Assembly (NCBI GenBank): GCA_030683195.1
Contig: JAUXQA010000245.1
Span: 1-14,182 of the forward strand
Reading direction: 5' to 3'
Length of the DNA: 14,182 nt
Origin: Rhodoferax sp.
Lineage (GTDB): Bacteria; Pseudomonadota; Gammaproteobacteria; Burkholderiales; Burkholderiaceae_C
Shown here: one piece after another, positions 1-7,210 of the stretch
Layout: each line of letters starts with the position of its first letter
Numbering within the stretch: position 1 is the first letter of the stretch
Translations under genes and position numbers: made by a program
The notes under the pieces: model-generated
Told to the model about the DNA's origin: nothing
Databases searched by the model: none
Seen by the model: the letters and a program-made list of their open reading frames with translations, nothing else

Positions 1-645
1 GGCCTGTTGCTGCTGGTGCACGGCGAGGTGACTTCGCCCGACATCGACCTGTTTGACCGGGAGGCGGTGTTCATTGACACGCAACTTATTCCTTTGCGCC
101 GGGATTTTCCGGAGCTGAAGATCGTGTTCGAGCACATCACCACCCGGGAGGCCGCGCAGTACGTGGCCGAGGCAGACCGCTTTACCGCTGCCACACTCAC
201 CGCGCACCACCTGCTGTACAACCGCAACGCCCTCTTCACGGGTGGCATTCGCCCGCATTACTACAGCCTGCAAGTTATGAAGCGCGAAACGCACCGCGTG
301 GCGCTGCTGCAAGCCGCCACCAGCGGCTCAAATAAGTTCTTTTTGGGCACTGACAGCGCCCCGCACGCCGCGCACCTCAAGGAGCACGCCAGTGGTTGCG
401 CCGGCTGTTACACGGCGCACGCGGCCATGGAGATGTACGCCGAAGCCTTTGATTCGGTAGCCGCTCTCGACCAGCTGGAAGCCTTTGCCAGTTTCAACGG
501 CGCCGATTTTTATGGCCTGCCGCGAAACACCGGCACCATCACGCTCAAGCGCGAGAACTGGACGCCGCCCGAGAGCTTTGCCTACGGTGAAGCCGAACTC
601 AAGCCCCTGCGCTCGGGTGAAGCCCTGCCTTGGAAACTGGTCTGA
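1..645 (+). CDS. pyrC: Dihydroorotase, C-terminal part (5' end outside window)
   Basis: Dihydroorotase closes carbamoyl aspartate to dihydroorotate, the third step of pyrimidine synthesis, in the cytoplasm with zinc. The reading frame is open from base 1, so the gene starts upstream; 214 residues are present, against about 345 for the full class II enzyme. Visible landmarks are LVHGEV, with a metal-binding His at 19-21; FEHITT, with a metal-binding His at 133-135; and FLGTDSAPH, with the catalytic Asp at 352-354 and a His at 364-366. CAGCYTA and NGADFYGLP also match the E. coli-type PyrC. It ends with TGA 52 bp before the next gene on the same strand. Identification is very secure; nothing looks broken. 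Confidence 0.96.
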   Translation, partial: GLLLLVHGEVTSPDIDLFDREAVFIDTQLIPLRRDFPELKIVFEHITTREAAQYVAEADRFTAATLTAHHLLYNRNALFTGGIRPHYYSLQVMKRETHRVALLQAATSGSNKFFLGTDSAPHAAHLKEHASGCAGCYTAHAAMEMYAEAFDSVAALDQLEAFASFNGADFYGLPRNTGTITLKRENWTPPESFAYGEAELKPLRSGEALPWKLV

Positions 646-697
646 CGAGCGCCTGAATCCAGGTCACCTCACGCAGCGCACCCAGCCGGGAACTCCA

Positions 698-1555
698 ATG
701 AACATCTTCCTGATCGACGCCGACAACCTCAATTCAGACGCTTGGGTCGACGAAGCGTTTCGTGTGCTGGAGGCGTCTGAAGGGCCTTTGCCTGTTCGGC
801 GTGCTTACGGCAGTGCGGAAAATCTCAAAGGCTTGGCGGATGTGTTGCGGGCCTGGGCCGTGCGTCCTTTTGTTAACCTCGCCCTCACCAAAAACACCAC
901 CGACATTGCCCTGGCCGTGGATGCCATGGAATTCGCCTGCCAGACACCCCAACCCCGGATGGTGATCATTGGTTCGGGTGACGCCGATTTTGTGCCCCTC
1001 GTGGTGCGCCTGCGTGAGCGCGGCATACGCGTGGTGTGCGTGTCAGAGCGGAGCAAGATGGGGCGTGAGGCTGTCGCAGCCTACGACCGGGTGATTCTGG
1101 TGGGGCCGGAGCAGGGAGCGCTGCCGGAGGCGAGCGATCTGGCTGCATCGCCCAGGAAGCCGGTGTCCAAGAAGGCCGCAACAGTCAAAAAGCCGGCAAC
1201 CCAAGCCGCTGCCAAAAAAGTCCCGACCAAAAAAGTGGCTGCTAAAACGCCGGTCGTCAAAAAAGCCGTCGACCTTCAAAAGCCGCTGACGCCGACGGAG
1301 TCGGCAGCCCCGGAAAGTGCAGCCAATCTGATGCCCCATGTAGACGTGGCCGCCATTTTGCAGGCCGTTCCCGCTTTGCAGGCAGGGCAACCGCAAGCGC
1401 TGGCAGCGGTGGCCAAGGCGTTGCTGGACGCCAAATTGCGCGGCAAGAACTTGACGGCAACCAAGTTACTGAAGAAATTTCCGCAGCAGTTTGTCTTGGC
1501 CCCGCCAGAAAAACCAAGAACCGTGCAGTACACCCCGCTGCAGTACTTGTCTTGA
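698..1555 (+). CDS. NYN (PIN-like) domain protein with Lys/Ala-rich linker
   Basis: The 285-residue protein starts at ATG 698. An upstream extension to 485 would overlap pyrC in another frame and lacks family resemblance. Residues 1-137 form a NYN/LabA-like PIN fold: MNIFLIDADN at the start, NTTDIALAVDAM (67-77) and IIGSGDADF (90-98) supply the acidic residues D7, D69, D95 and D97 expected of a metal-dependent RNA nuclease. Residues 151-190 are a Lys/Ala/Pro/Thr linker resembling bacterial histone-H1-like tails, so nucleic-acid binding is likely. The C-terminus (213-280), with KLLKKFPQQFVL, may be a divergent OST-HTH/LOTUS RNA-binding module. The next gene starts inside its stop codon, implying translational coupling. 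Substrate unknown. Confidence 0.85.
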   Translation: MNIFLIDADNLNSDAWVDEAFRVLEASEGPLPVRRAYGSAENLKGLADVLRAWAVRPFVNLALTKNTTDIALAVDAMEFACQTPQPRMVIIGSGDADFVPLVVRLRERGIRVVCVSERSKMGREAVAAYDRVILVGPEQGALPEASDLAASPRKPVSKKAATVKKPATQAAAKKVPTKKVAAKTPVVKKAVDLQKPLTPTESAAPESAANLMPHVDVAAILQAVPALQAGQPQALAAVAKALLDAKLRGKNLTATKLLKKFPQQFVLAPPEKPRTVQYTPLQYLS

Positions 1556-2343
1556 GTCCACCCGTCACCAGCGATCTGGCCACCATCGACTGGACTGCAC
1601 CCTGGCTTTCGCCGTGGCAAAGCCGGGGTGAGGTGGCGGCCCGCCGCGTGCTTGCGGGTGTGGCGCAGGCTGCTGCCTTGAATGAGGCGGGCGCCGCGCC
1701 CGTCTGTTTTGTGCCGCAAAGCGAGTTGCCCGCTGGCGTGGCCTATGAAAAATACATTTTTGATAAAGGCCGTGTACCCACGCGGGATGGGTTGCATGAC
1801 TTTTTCAACGGGCTGGTGTGGCACCGCTTTCCCTTGACCAAGAAGCGCCTGAACGAGTTGCAGGCAACGCAAATTGCCCGTACAGGCATCCAGCCCGAGC
1901 GGGGGCCGGCGCGCGATGCGCTGACGGTGTTTGACGAAAACGCCGCGCTCTTGCAGGCCCCTGATGCCTTGTGGGAGGCGCTGGTGGCCAAAGACTGGCA
2001 ACGCCTGTTTGTGGACTTGCGCCCCCTGTGGCATGAGGCGCATGTGGTGCTGTTTGGCCACGCCTTGATGGAGAAGCTTGTTTTTGCCCGAAAGTCAATG
2101 ACTGCCCATGTCTACAGGGTTTCTTGTGCCAGTCACTCCGTCCCCGACATCGACCGCTGGCTGGCCGATGATCTGACGGCTGACAAGTTGGCGAGCAAGC
2201 CGTTTGCCCATTTGCCTGTGCTGGGCGTGCCCGGTTGGTGGGCTGGCAACGAGGAGCCTGCGTTTTATGACGATGTGACCGTGTTCCGCCCGCCAAAAGC
2301 CAGTCGTGAGATCCCGACCCAATGGGTGACTGAATGCCCGTAA
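1552..2343 (+). CDS. DUF3025 family protein
   Basis: This 263-residue cytoplasmic-looking protein resembles the DUF3025 family of beta- and gammaproteobacteria, whose function is not established. Conserved-looking blocks are WTAPWLSPW (14-22), YEKYIF (65-70), a stretch at 76-94 containing DGLHDFFNGLVWHRFP, and PLWHEAHVVLFGHALMEKL near 160-175. It has no signal peptide, membrane segment or recognisable catalytic motif. The start is TTG at 1552, inside the sequence TTGA that also carries the TGA stop of the NYN gene. This 4-bp overlap is the main reason for choosing the rare start codon, and no ATG lies closer to the conserved N-terminus. It ends 101 bp before htpX. Confidence 0.8.
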   Translation: MSPPVTSDLATIDWTAPWLSPWQSRGEVAARRVLAGVAQAAALNEAGAAPVCFVPQSELPAGVAYEKYIFDKGRVPTRDGLHDFFNGLVWHRFPLTKKRLNELQATQIARTGIQPERGPARDALTVFDENAALLQAPDALWEALVAKDWQRLFVDLRPLWHEAHVVLFGHALMEKLVFARKSMTAHVYRVSCASHSVPDIDRWLADDLTADKLASKPFAHLPVLGVPGWWAGNEEPAFYDDVTVFRPPKASREIPTQWVTECP

Positions 2344-2371
2344 ACTTGGTGTGCATTTGGCGCCTGAATCT

Positions 2372-2400
2372 CTTGTAATTGCCGCGCGCGCCCCTAATAT
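2372..2400 (+). promoter_or_regulatory. Candidate heat-shock (sigma-32) promoter of htpX
   Basis: CTTGTAA (2372-2378) and CCCCTAATAT (2391-2400) are separated by 12 bases. This resembles the E. coli sigma-32 pattern CTTGAAA, an 11-16 base spacer, then CCCCATnT. It lies 44 bp upstream of the htpX start. htpX is a heat-shock gene in E. coli, so position and function agree. The match is by eye: one -35 base and the CAT part of the -10 differ. Confidence 0.5.
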
Positions 2401-2444
2401 CCGTCCCATTGGCTCAGTCGATTGAGCTGTTTTTGAAAGAAATC

Positions 2445-3320
2445 ATGAAACGTATTCTCTTGTTTGTTATGACCAACCTGGCCGTGGTGGTGGTGTTGGG
2501 TATCGTGGCCAACTTGCTCGGCGTGAACCGGTACCTGACCCCCAACGGCCTGAATTTGGGCGCATTGATGGGCTTTGCACTGATCATGGGTTTTGGTGGT
2601 GCCATCATTTCGCTCCTTATCAGCAAGCCCGTGGCCAAGTGGTCGTCGGGCGTGCGCGTGATCAACGAGCCGCAAAACGCCGATGAAGCCTGGATCGTGG
2701 ACACGGTGCGCAAGTTCGCCGACAAGGCCGGCATTGGCATGCCGGAAGTCGGTATTTTTGACGGTGAACCCAATGCGTTTGCCACCGGCGCGTTCAAGAA
2801 CTCAGCCTTGGTGGCGGTCTCCACTGGCTTGCTGCAAGGCATGACCCGGGAAGAGGTTGAGGCCGTCATTGGCCACGAGATCGCCCACGTCGCCAACGGC
2901 GACATGGTCACCATGGCCTTGATTCAGGGCGTGATGAATACTTTTGTGGTGTTCCTGAGCCGGGTGATCGGTTATGCGGTGGACAGTTTCCTGCGCAAGG
3001 GTGACTCCGAAAACACAGGCCCCGGTATCGGTTACATGATCACGACCATCGTGTTGGACATCTTGCTGGGCTTTTTGGCTGCGATCATCGTTGCCTGGTT
3101 TTCACGTCAACGTGAATTCAGGGCCGATGCAGGTGCCGCGCAACTGATGAACCGCAAGCAACCCATGATCAACGCCCTGGCCCGCCTGGGTGGCATGACA
3201 CCGGGCGAATTGCCCAAGAGCATGGCGGCCATGGGCATCGCGGGTGGCATTGGCAAGTTGTTCTCGACCCACCCACCGATTGAAGAGCGCATTGCAGCGC
3301 TGCAAAACGCCCAAGTCTGA
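2445..3320 (+). CDS. htpX: Membrane-bound zinc protease HtpX
   Basis: HtpX is an M48 metalloprotease of the inner membrane that degrades damaged membrane proteins alongside FtsH. The 291 residues match the family length (E. coli 293). Two hydrophobic segments lie near residues 4-24 and 38-58, and two more near 158-178 and 195-218. The active site is HEIAH (H144, E145, H148) within VIGHEIAHVANGD; the third zinc ligand is E224 in REFRAD, and STHPPIEERI is at 274-283. ATG 2445 is chosen because MKRILLFVMTN is the family's usual N-terminus; GAAAG just upstream can serve as a weak ribosome site. A heat-shock-like promoter precedes it. The gene is complete with all key residues. Confidence 0.97.
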   Translation: MKRILLFVMTNLAVVVVLGIVANLLGVNRYLTPNGLNLGALMGFALIMGFGGAIISLLISKPVAKWSSGVRVINEPQNADEAWIVDTVRKFADKAGIGMPEVGIFDGEPNAFATGAFKNSALVAVSTGLLQGMTREEVEAVIGHEIAHVANGDMVTMALIQGVMNTFVVFLSRVIGYAVDSFLRKGDSENTGPGIGYMITTIVLDILLGFLAAIIVAWFSRQREFRADAGAAQLMNRKQPMINALARLGGMTPGELPKSMAAMGIAGGIGKLFSTHPPIEERIAALQNAQV

Positions 3321-3373
3321 CCTTCTGACCTTGTCAGGGTCTCATCAGGAGGCAAGCCGGTATAGTTCTGTCC

Positions 3374-4003
3374 ATGGAACTATCTACCTGGCTTGCCTTT
3401 TTTGCTGCCTCCTGGGCTATCAGTATTTCTCCCGGCGCGGGCGCGATTGCGGCCATGAGCGCGGGTTTGAACCATGGTTTTCGCCGGGGTTACTTCACGT
3501 CATTCGGTCTGGTGTTGGGCATTTGGACGCAAGTGATTGTGGTCGGGGTAGGCTTGGGGGCTCTGGTGGCGGCCTCCGGCTCTGCTTTCTTGGTGGTCAA
3601 GTGGCTCGGGGTGGCTTATCTGGTATGGCTGGGCATTGCCCAGTGGCGCGCGCCGGCCACGCCGATGGTGGCCAGTGCAGAGGGCGGCGCGCGGGTTACC
3701 CGTCGCTCCATGATCCTGCGCGCCTGGATGATCAATGCCGTCAACCCCAAGGGCACCGTGTTTTTGCTGGCTGTGGTGCCGCAGTTCATGAACCTGTCCC
3801 AACCGCTGTTGCCCCAGTACCTGGTCATTGCCGCGACGCTGGCGTTCACTGATTTGGTGGTGATGGCTGGCTACACCGTGCTGGCGTCCCGGGTGCTCGG
3901 TGCGCTCAAGTCACCGGCACACATTCGCGCCTTGAATCGCACCTTTGGCGGTCTCTTTGTGCTGGCCGGCTCCTTGCTGGCCATGTTCAAGCGGGCTGCA
4001 TAA
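3374..4003 (+). CDS. LysE/RhtB family amino-acid exporter
   Basis: A 209-residue, strongly hydrophobic inner-membrane protein with about six membrane segments. SPGAGA (19-24) is the LysE/RhtB signature near the end of the first helix, followed by GLNHGFRRG (31-39); NPK (124-126) and the basic loop at 107-111 are also typical. Members export amino acids such as lysine, threonine or homoserine lactones; the substrate cannot be told from sequence. ATG 3374 lies 53 bp after htpX. The only good Shine-Dalgarno-like AGGAGG (3347-3352) is 21 bases away, too far to pair normally with this start. The stop codon lies in the loop of a hairpin facing the convergent FAD dehydrogenase gene. Confidence 0.88.
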   Translation: MELSTWLAFFAASWAISISPGAGAIAAMSAGLNHGFRRGYFTSFGLVLGIWTQVIVVGVGLGALVAASGSAFLVVKWLGVAYLVWLGIAQWRAPATPMVASAEGGARVTRRSMILRAWMINAVNPKGTVFLLAVVPQFMNLSQPLLPQYLVIAATLAFTDLVVMAGYTVLASRVLGALKSPAHIRALNRTFGGLFVLAGSLLAMFKRAA

Positions 4004-4010
4004 GCAGCCC
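3993..4010. terminator. Hairpin between convergent genes, enclosing the exporter stop codon
   Basis: GGGCTGC (3993-3999) pairs perfectly with GCAGCCC (4004-4010) around the loop ATAA, which contains the TAA stop of the exporter gene. The FAD dehydrogenase gene ends on the other strand at 4011. A 7-bp GC-rich stem at a convergent junction suggests a bidirectional terminator, but neither side is followed by a U-tract. Confidence 0.5.
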
Positions 4011-5783
4011 TTAGCGCACCAGGCTTAACGCCAAGGCCTCTGCCACCCGAATCCCATCAACCCCGGCGGACAAAATGCCGCCGGCATAGCTGGCGCCTTC
4101 ACCGGCCGGGTACAGGCCCCGGGTGTTGGTGCTTTGAAAATCTTCTCCCCGGGGGATTTTTAACGGCGACGACGTGCGTGTCTCCACCCCGGTGAGCACC
4201 GCATCCGGCATGTCAAAGCCCCGGATCTTGCGGGCAAACGCAGGCAGCGCTTCGCGAATGGCTTCAATCGCATAGCCGGGCAGGGCCGGGGTCAGATCGC
4301 CCAGGGTCACGCCGGGTTTATAGGAGGGCTCCACGTCGCCCAATTGACTTGAGGCTTTGCCCGCCAGAAAGTCGCCCACCAGTTGGCCCGGCGCGTTGTA
4401 GCTTGAGCCGCCCATGACATAGGCGTTGGATTCAAGCTGGCGCTGCAGCACGATGCCCGCCAGCGGGTGATGCGCGTGGCCCGCCGGGGCCCGGCTGTCC
4501 AGGTGCTCACCCAGCGCCGCATGAAACGCTTGGGCGTCGCTCGGATAGTCCTTGGGGTCGATGCCGACCACAATGCCGGCATTGGCGTTACGTTCATTGC
4601 GGGAGTACTGGCTCATGCCGTTGGTGACCACACGGCCTGGTTCCGAAGTTGCCGCCACCACGGTGCCCCCCGGGCACATGCAAAAGCTGTAAACCGAGCG
4701 TCCATTGTTGGCGTGGTGCACCAGCTTGTAGTCGGCGGCACCCAGGTTGGGGTGGCCCGCATGGCGGCCCCAGCGGGCGCGGTCAATCAGGCTTTGCGGG
4801 TGCTCGATGCGAAATCCAACCGAGAACGGCTTGGCCTCCATGGCCACACCGCGCTGGTACAGCATGGTGCAGGTGTCGCGCGAACTGTGGCCCAGGGCCA
4901 TAACCACCCGGTCGGCCCGCAATTCTTCCACCTGGCCAGTGGCCAAGTGGATCACGGTGACACCGCGCACCTGACGTCCGCGCGGGCCGTCTTCAATGTG
5001 CAGGTCAGACACCCGTTGCTCAAAGCGAATCTCGCCACCCAGCGCGATGATCTGCTCGCGCATATTCTCCACCACCTTCACCAGTTTGAAGGTGCCGATG
5101 TGCGGATGCGCCTCAACCAGAATCTCGGCAGGCGCGCCGGCCTTCACAAACTCGTCCATGACCTTGCGACCCAAAAAGCGCGGGTCCTTGATTTGGCTCC
5201 ACAGCTTGCCGTCTGAGAACGTGCCTGCACCGCCCTCGCCAAACTGGACATTGGACTCGGGGTTGAGCACATGCTTGCGCCACAGCCCCCAGGTGTCTTT
5301 GGTGCGTTCACGCACTTTTTTTCCGCGCTCCAGCACGATGGGCTTGAAGCCCATCTGGGCTAGCAAGAGCGCTGCAAAAATGCCGCAAGGACCGAACCCC
5401 ACCACGATCGGGCGCAAGGCCAGGTGAGCGGGTGCTTGTGCCACCAAGGGGTAGCACATGTCAGGGGTGCGAGCGATGTGCGGGTGGGAGGCGTGCCGCG
5501 CCAGCAGCGCATCGACCAGGCTGGGGTCGTGAAGCGTCAGGTCCACGATATAGACCGCTAGCAGCTCGGGTTGTCTGGCATCGAAGCTGCGTTTGAATAC
5601 CTTCAGTTCGGCAATGGCGGCCTCGCCCACGCCCAATGCCCGGGTGGCGAGTTGGGTCAGCGCGGCGATGGGGTGCGGCGTTGGTGTGCGGTCGGCCTCG
5701 GTTTCAGAAGGCGTGTCCGCAGCGCGGCGGGCGTCTGCCGGCAGGGCAGACAAGGGGAGTTTGAGTTCAGTCAGTCGAATCAT
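4011..5783 (-). CDS. FAD-dependent dehydrogenase, COG2509 type
   Basis: The 590-residue protein belongs to the uncharacterised FAD-dependent dehydrogenase family often annotated as NAD(P)/FAD-dependent oxidoreductase. Residues 1-115 match the family's N-terminal region (MIRLTELKLP, VFKRSFDAR). A Rossmann FAD site follows: VVGFGPCG (127-134) with E152 in VLERG. Other landmarks are FGEGGAGTFSDGKLW (181-195), FCMCPGG (367-373), VETRTSSP (533-540) and the second FAD-contacting stretch GLYPAGEGASYAGG (556-569). The start is ATG at 5783, since MIRLTELKLP is the usual N-terminus; the frame stays open 51 bp further. It lies 74 bp downstream of cysK and may be co-transcribed. Physiological substrate unknown. 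Confidence 0.88.
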   Translation of the reverse strand: MIRLTELKLPLSALPADARRAADTPSETEADRTPTPHPIAALTQLATRALGVGEAAIAELKVFKRSFDARQPELLAVYIVDLTLHDPSLVDALLARHASHPHIARTPDMCYPLVAQAPAHLALRPIVVGFGPCGIFAALLLAQMGFKPIVLERGKKVRERTKDTWGLWRKHVLNPESNVQFGEGGAGTFSDGKLWSQIKDPRFLGRKVMDEFVKAGAPAEILVEAHPHIGTFKLVKVVENMREQIIALGGEIRFEQRVSDLHIEDGPRGRQVRGVTVIHLATGQVEELRADRVVMALGHSSRDTCTMLYQRGVAMEAKPFSVGFRIEHPQSLIDRARWGRHAGHPNLGAADYKLVHHANNGRSVYSFCMCPGGTVVAATSEPGRVVTNGMSQYSRNERNANAGIVVGIDPKDYPSDAQAFHAALGEHLDSRAPAGHAHHPLAGIVLQRQLESNAYVMGGSSYNAPGQLVGDFLAGKASSQLGDVEPSYKPGVTLGDLTPALPGYAIEAIREALPAFARKIRGFDMPDAVLTGVETRTSSPLKIPRGEDFQSTNTRGLYPAGEGASYAGGILSAGVDGIRVAEALALSLVR

Positions 5784-5822
5784 GGTGGGCTCGTGTTTAT
5801 CAAGCAGAGCCCCCGATTTTAG

Positions 5823-5846
5823 AAGCTCACGCATGGGCGCGAGCTT
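5823..5846. terminator. Weak hairpin between cysK and the FAD dehydrogenase
   Basis: AAGCTC (5823-5828) pairs with GAGCTT (5841-5846), and CGC (5830-5832) with GCG (5837-5839), across one A/C mismatch and the loop ATGG. It could be a partial terminator or attenuator for cysK transcription. On the cysK strand there is no proper U-tract, while on the other strand four Ts follow, so the call is tentative. Confidence 0.3.
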
Positions 5847-5857
5847 TTGTCTGGCTA

Positions 5858-6775
5858 TCAGGCCGGCAAGAAACCTTCAACCGACAAATACCGCTCACCC
5901 GTGTCGTAGTTAAAGCCCAGTACGACCGCTCCAGCTGGCAGCTCTGGCAGTTTTTGGGCAATGGCGGCCAGTGTGGCGCCGCTGGAGATGCCCACCAGCA
6001 TGCCTTCTTCGCGAGCGCAGCGGCGGGCCATCTCGCGTGCTGGCTCGGCATCGACTTGAATCACACCATCGAGCAAGTCCATGTGCAGGTTTTTCGGGAT
6101 AAAACCAGCGCCAATCCCTTGAATGGGGTGGGGCGAGGGTGCACCGCCCGAGATGACGGGCGAGGCCACGGGTTCCACGGCGTAGACCTTGAGCTTGGGC
6201 CATTTGGCTTTCAAGACCTGGGCGCAGCCAGTCAGATGCCCGCCGGTGCCCACACCGGTTATCAGGGCGTCAATACCGTCCGGAAAGTCGGCCAGGATTT
6301 CTTGCGCTGTGGTGCGCACATGCGCGTCAATGTTGGACTCGTTCTCGAACTGCTGGGGCATCCACGCGTCTGGCGTGTCGGCAACCAATTCCATGGCGCG
6401 GGCAATCGAGCCTTTCATACCCTTTTCACGTGGGGTCAAATCAAAACTGGCGCCATAAGCCAGCATCAGACGGCGCCGCTCAATGCTCATGCTGTCAGGC
6501 ATGACCAAAATCAGCTTGTAACCCTTGACCGCAGCCACCATGGCCAAGCCGACCCCGGTGTTGCCGGAAGTGGGCTCAATGATGGTGGCACCAGGCTTCA
6601 AGGCGCCGCTTTTTTCGGCGGCCTCGACCATGGCCAAAGCAATGCGGTCTTTGATGGAGCCTCCAGGGTTGCTGCGCTCGGACTTGATGAACACGTTGTG
6701 CCCTGTTCCAAACAGGCGGTTGATGCGAACGTGGGGCGTATTGCCAATGGTCTGCAGAATGTTGTCGGTTTTCAT
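5858..6775 (-). CDS. cysK: Cysteine synthase A (O-acetylserine sulfhydrylase)
   Basis: A PLP enzyme that makes cysteine from O-acetylserine and sulfide. The 305 residues compare with 323 in E. coli, the difference lying mainly at the C-terminus. K42 in NPGGSIKDR forms the PLP Schiff base; TSGNTG (69-74) binds substrate; GVGTGG (174-179) binds the phosphate; IQGIGAGFIP (218-227) and GISSGA (262-267) are conserved CysK blocks. MPDSMSIERR favours CysK over CysM. ATG 6775 gives the normal N-terminus MKTDNILQTIGNTP; the open frame further upstream runs into rnpB on the other strand and is not coding. The promoter must lie in the roughly 40 bp shared with divergent rnpB. An Rrf2 regulator lies beyond rnpB on the same strand. 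Confidence 0.96.
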   Translation of the reverse strand: MKTDNILQTIGNTPHVRINRLFGTGHNVFIKSERSNPGGSIKDRIALAMVEAAEKSGALKPGATIIEPTSGNTGVGLAMVAAVKGYKLILVMPDSMSIERRRLMLAYGASFDLTPREKGMKGSIARAMELVADTPDAWMPQQFENESNIDAHVRTTAQEILADFPDGIDALITGVGTGGHLTGCAQVLKAKWPKLKVYAVEPVASPVISGGAPSPHPIQGIGAGFIPKNLHMDLLDGVIQVDAEPAREMARRCAREEGMLVGISSGATLAAIAQKLPELPAGAVVLGFNYDTGERYLSVEGFLPA

Positions 6776-6785
6776 GGTCGGATCC

Positions 6786-6812
6786 TTGGGTGGTTGCAGT
6801 TGCCCTGATAAT
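6786..6812 (+). promoter_or_regulatory. Candidate promoter of rnpB
   Basis: GATAAT (6807-6812) matches five of six -10 consensus bases and would start transcription about 6 bases later, exactly at the 5' strand of helix P1 (6817-6826). The -35 candidate TTGGGT (6786-6791) matches three of six and is 15 bp away, so it is weak. The element sits in the short spacer shared with divergent cysK. Confidence 0.45.
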
Positions 6813-6816
6813 ACGG

Positions 6817-7176
6817 GTGTGAAGCCTGCCAGACTGTCGCTGGTGCAATCTGGGAAACCAGGCACTGGAGGAACGTCCGGACTGCATAGGGCAGCGTAGC
6901 AGCTAACGGCTGTCCATTGAAAGCCCAGCGCGCAAGCGGTGGGTATAAGGTGAGGATTAGAGCAACAGAGACGAGCCGATTTAGTTCGGGTGAAACGGGC
7001 AATCTCTACGCGCAGCAATACCAAGTAGGCCAACGTTGACGGGGCCCCCGGAGTTGGCGGGTAGGTAGCACCGAGCTGTTGGGTGACCAACAGCCCAGAT
7101 TAATGACAGTCACATGGGGAAAAGTCGAAAGACCGGCCCCCATGCACAGAATCCGGCTTATCGGTGGGCTTCACAC
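6817..7176 (+). ncRNA. rnpB: RNase P RNA, bacterial class A
   Basis: This is the catalytic RNA of RNase P, which with RnpA matures tRNA 5' ends. The ends pair perfectly as helix P1: GTGTGAAGCC (6817-6826) with GGCTTCACAC (7167-7176). Conserved regions occur in order: GGAGGAACGTCCGG (6867-6880), CATAGGGCAG (6885-6894), GCAACAGAGACGAGCC (6962-6977), and ACAGAATCCGGCTTATCGG (7146-7164), whose CCGGCTT forms helix P4 with the first block. About 360 nt fits class A (E. coli 377). At 6874 it has C where E. coli has A67 in P4. Exact ends are inferred from P1. Confidence 0.95.
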
Positions 7177-7189
7177 TTATTCATGACAA

Positions 7190-7205
7190 CAGCCCTTGCG
7201 GGCTG
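7190..7205. terminator. Hairpin between convergent rnpB and the Rrf2 gene
   Basis: CAGCCC (7190-7195) pairs with GGGCTG (7200-7205) around the loop TTGC, 13 bases after the end of rnpB and 5 bases before the stop of the convergent Rrf2 gene. It is a probable bidirectional terminator without a strong U-tract on either strand. Confidence 0.5.
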
Positions 7206-7210
7206 CTGAC

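Noticed and set aside
485..697. Upstream extension of the NYN protein
   Set aside because: It overlaps the end of pyrC in another frame and the NYN fold begins exactly at the ATG at 698.
1146..1275. A-rich repeats as a DNA tandem repeat
   Set aside because: The pattern reflects lysine and alanine codons of an irregular protein linker, not a regular DNA unit.
3347..3366. AGGAGG as ribosome site and TATAGT as a -10 giving a leaderless exporter mRNA
   Set aside because: AGGAGG is too far from the ATG, and no -35 lies at the right distance from TATAGT.
5954..6808. Open frame of 284 codons on the + strand opposite cysK
   Set aside because: It is a shadow of cysK: no family resemblance, and cysK motifs on the minus strand are unmistakable.
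6776..7090. N-terminal extension of CysK
   Set aside because: The extra codons overlap rnpB on the other strand and the family N-terminus starts at ATG 6775.
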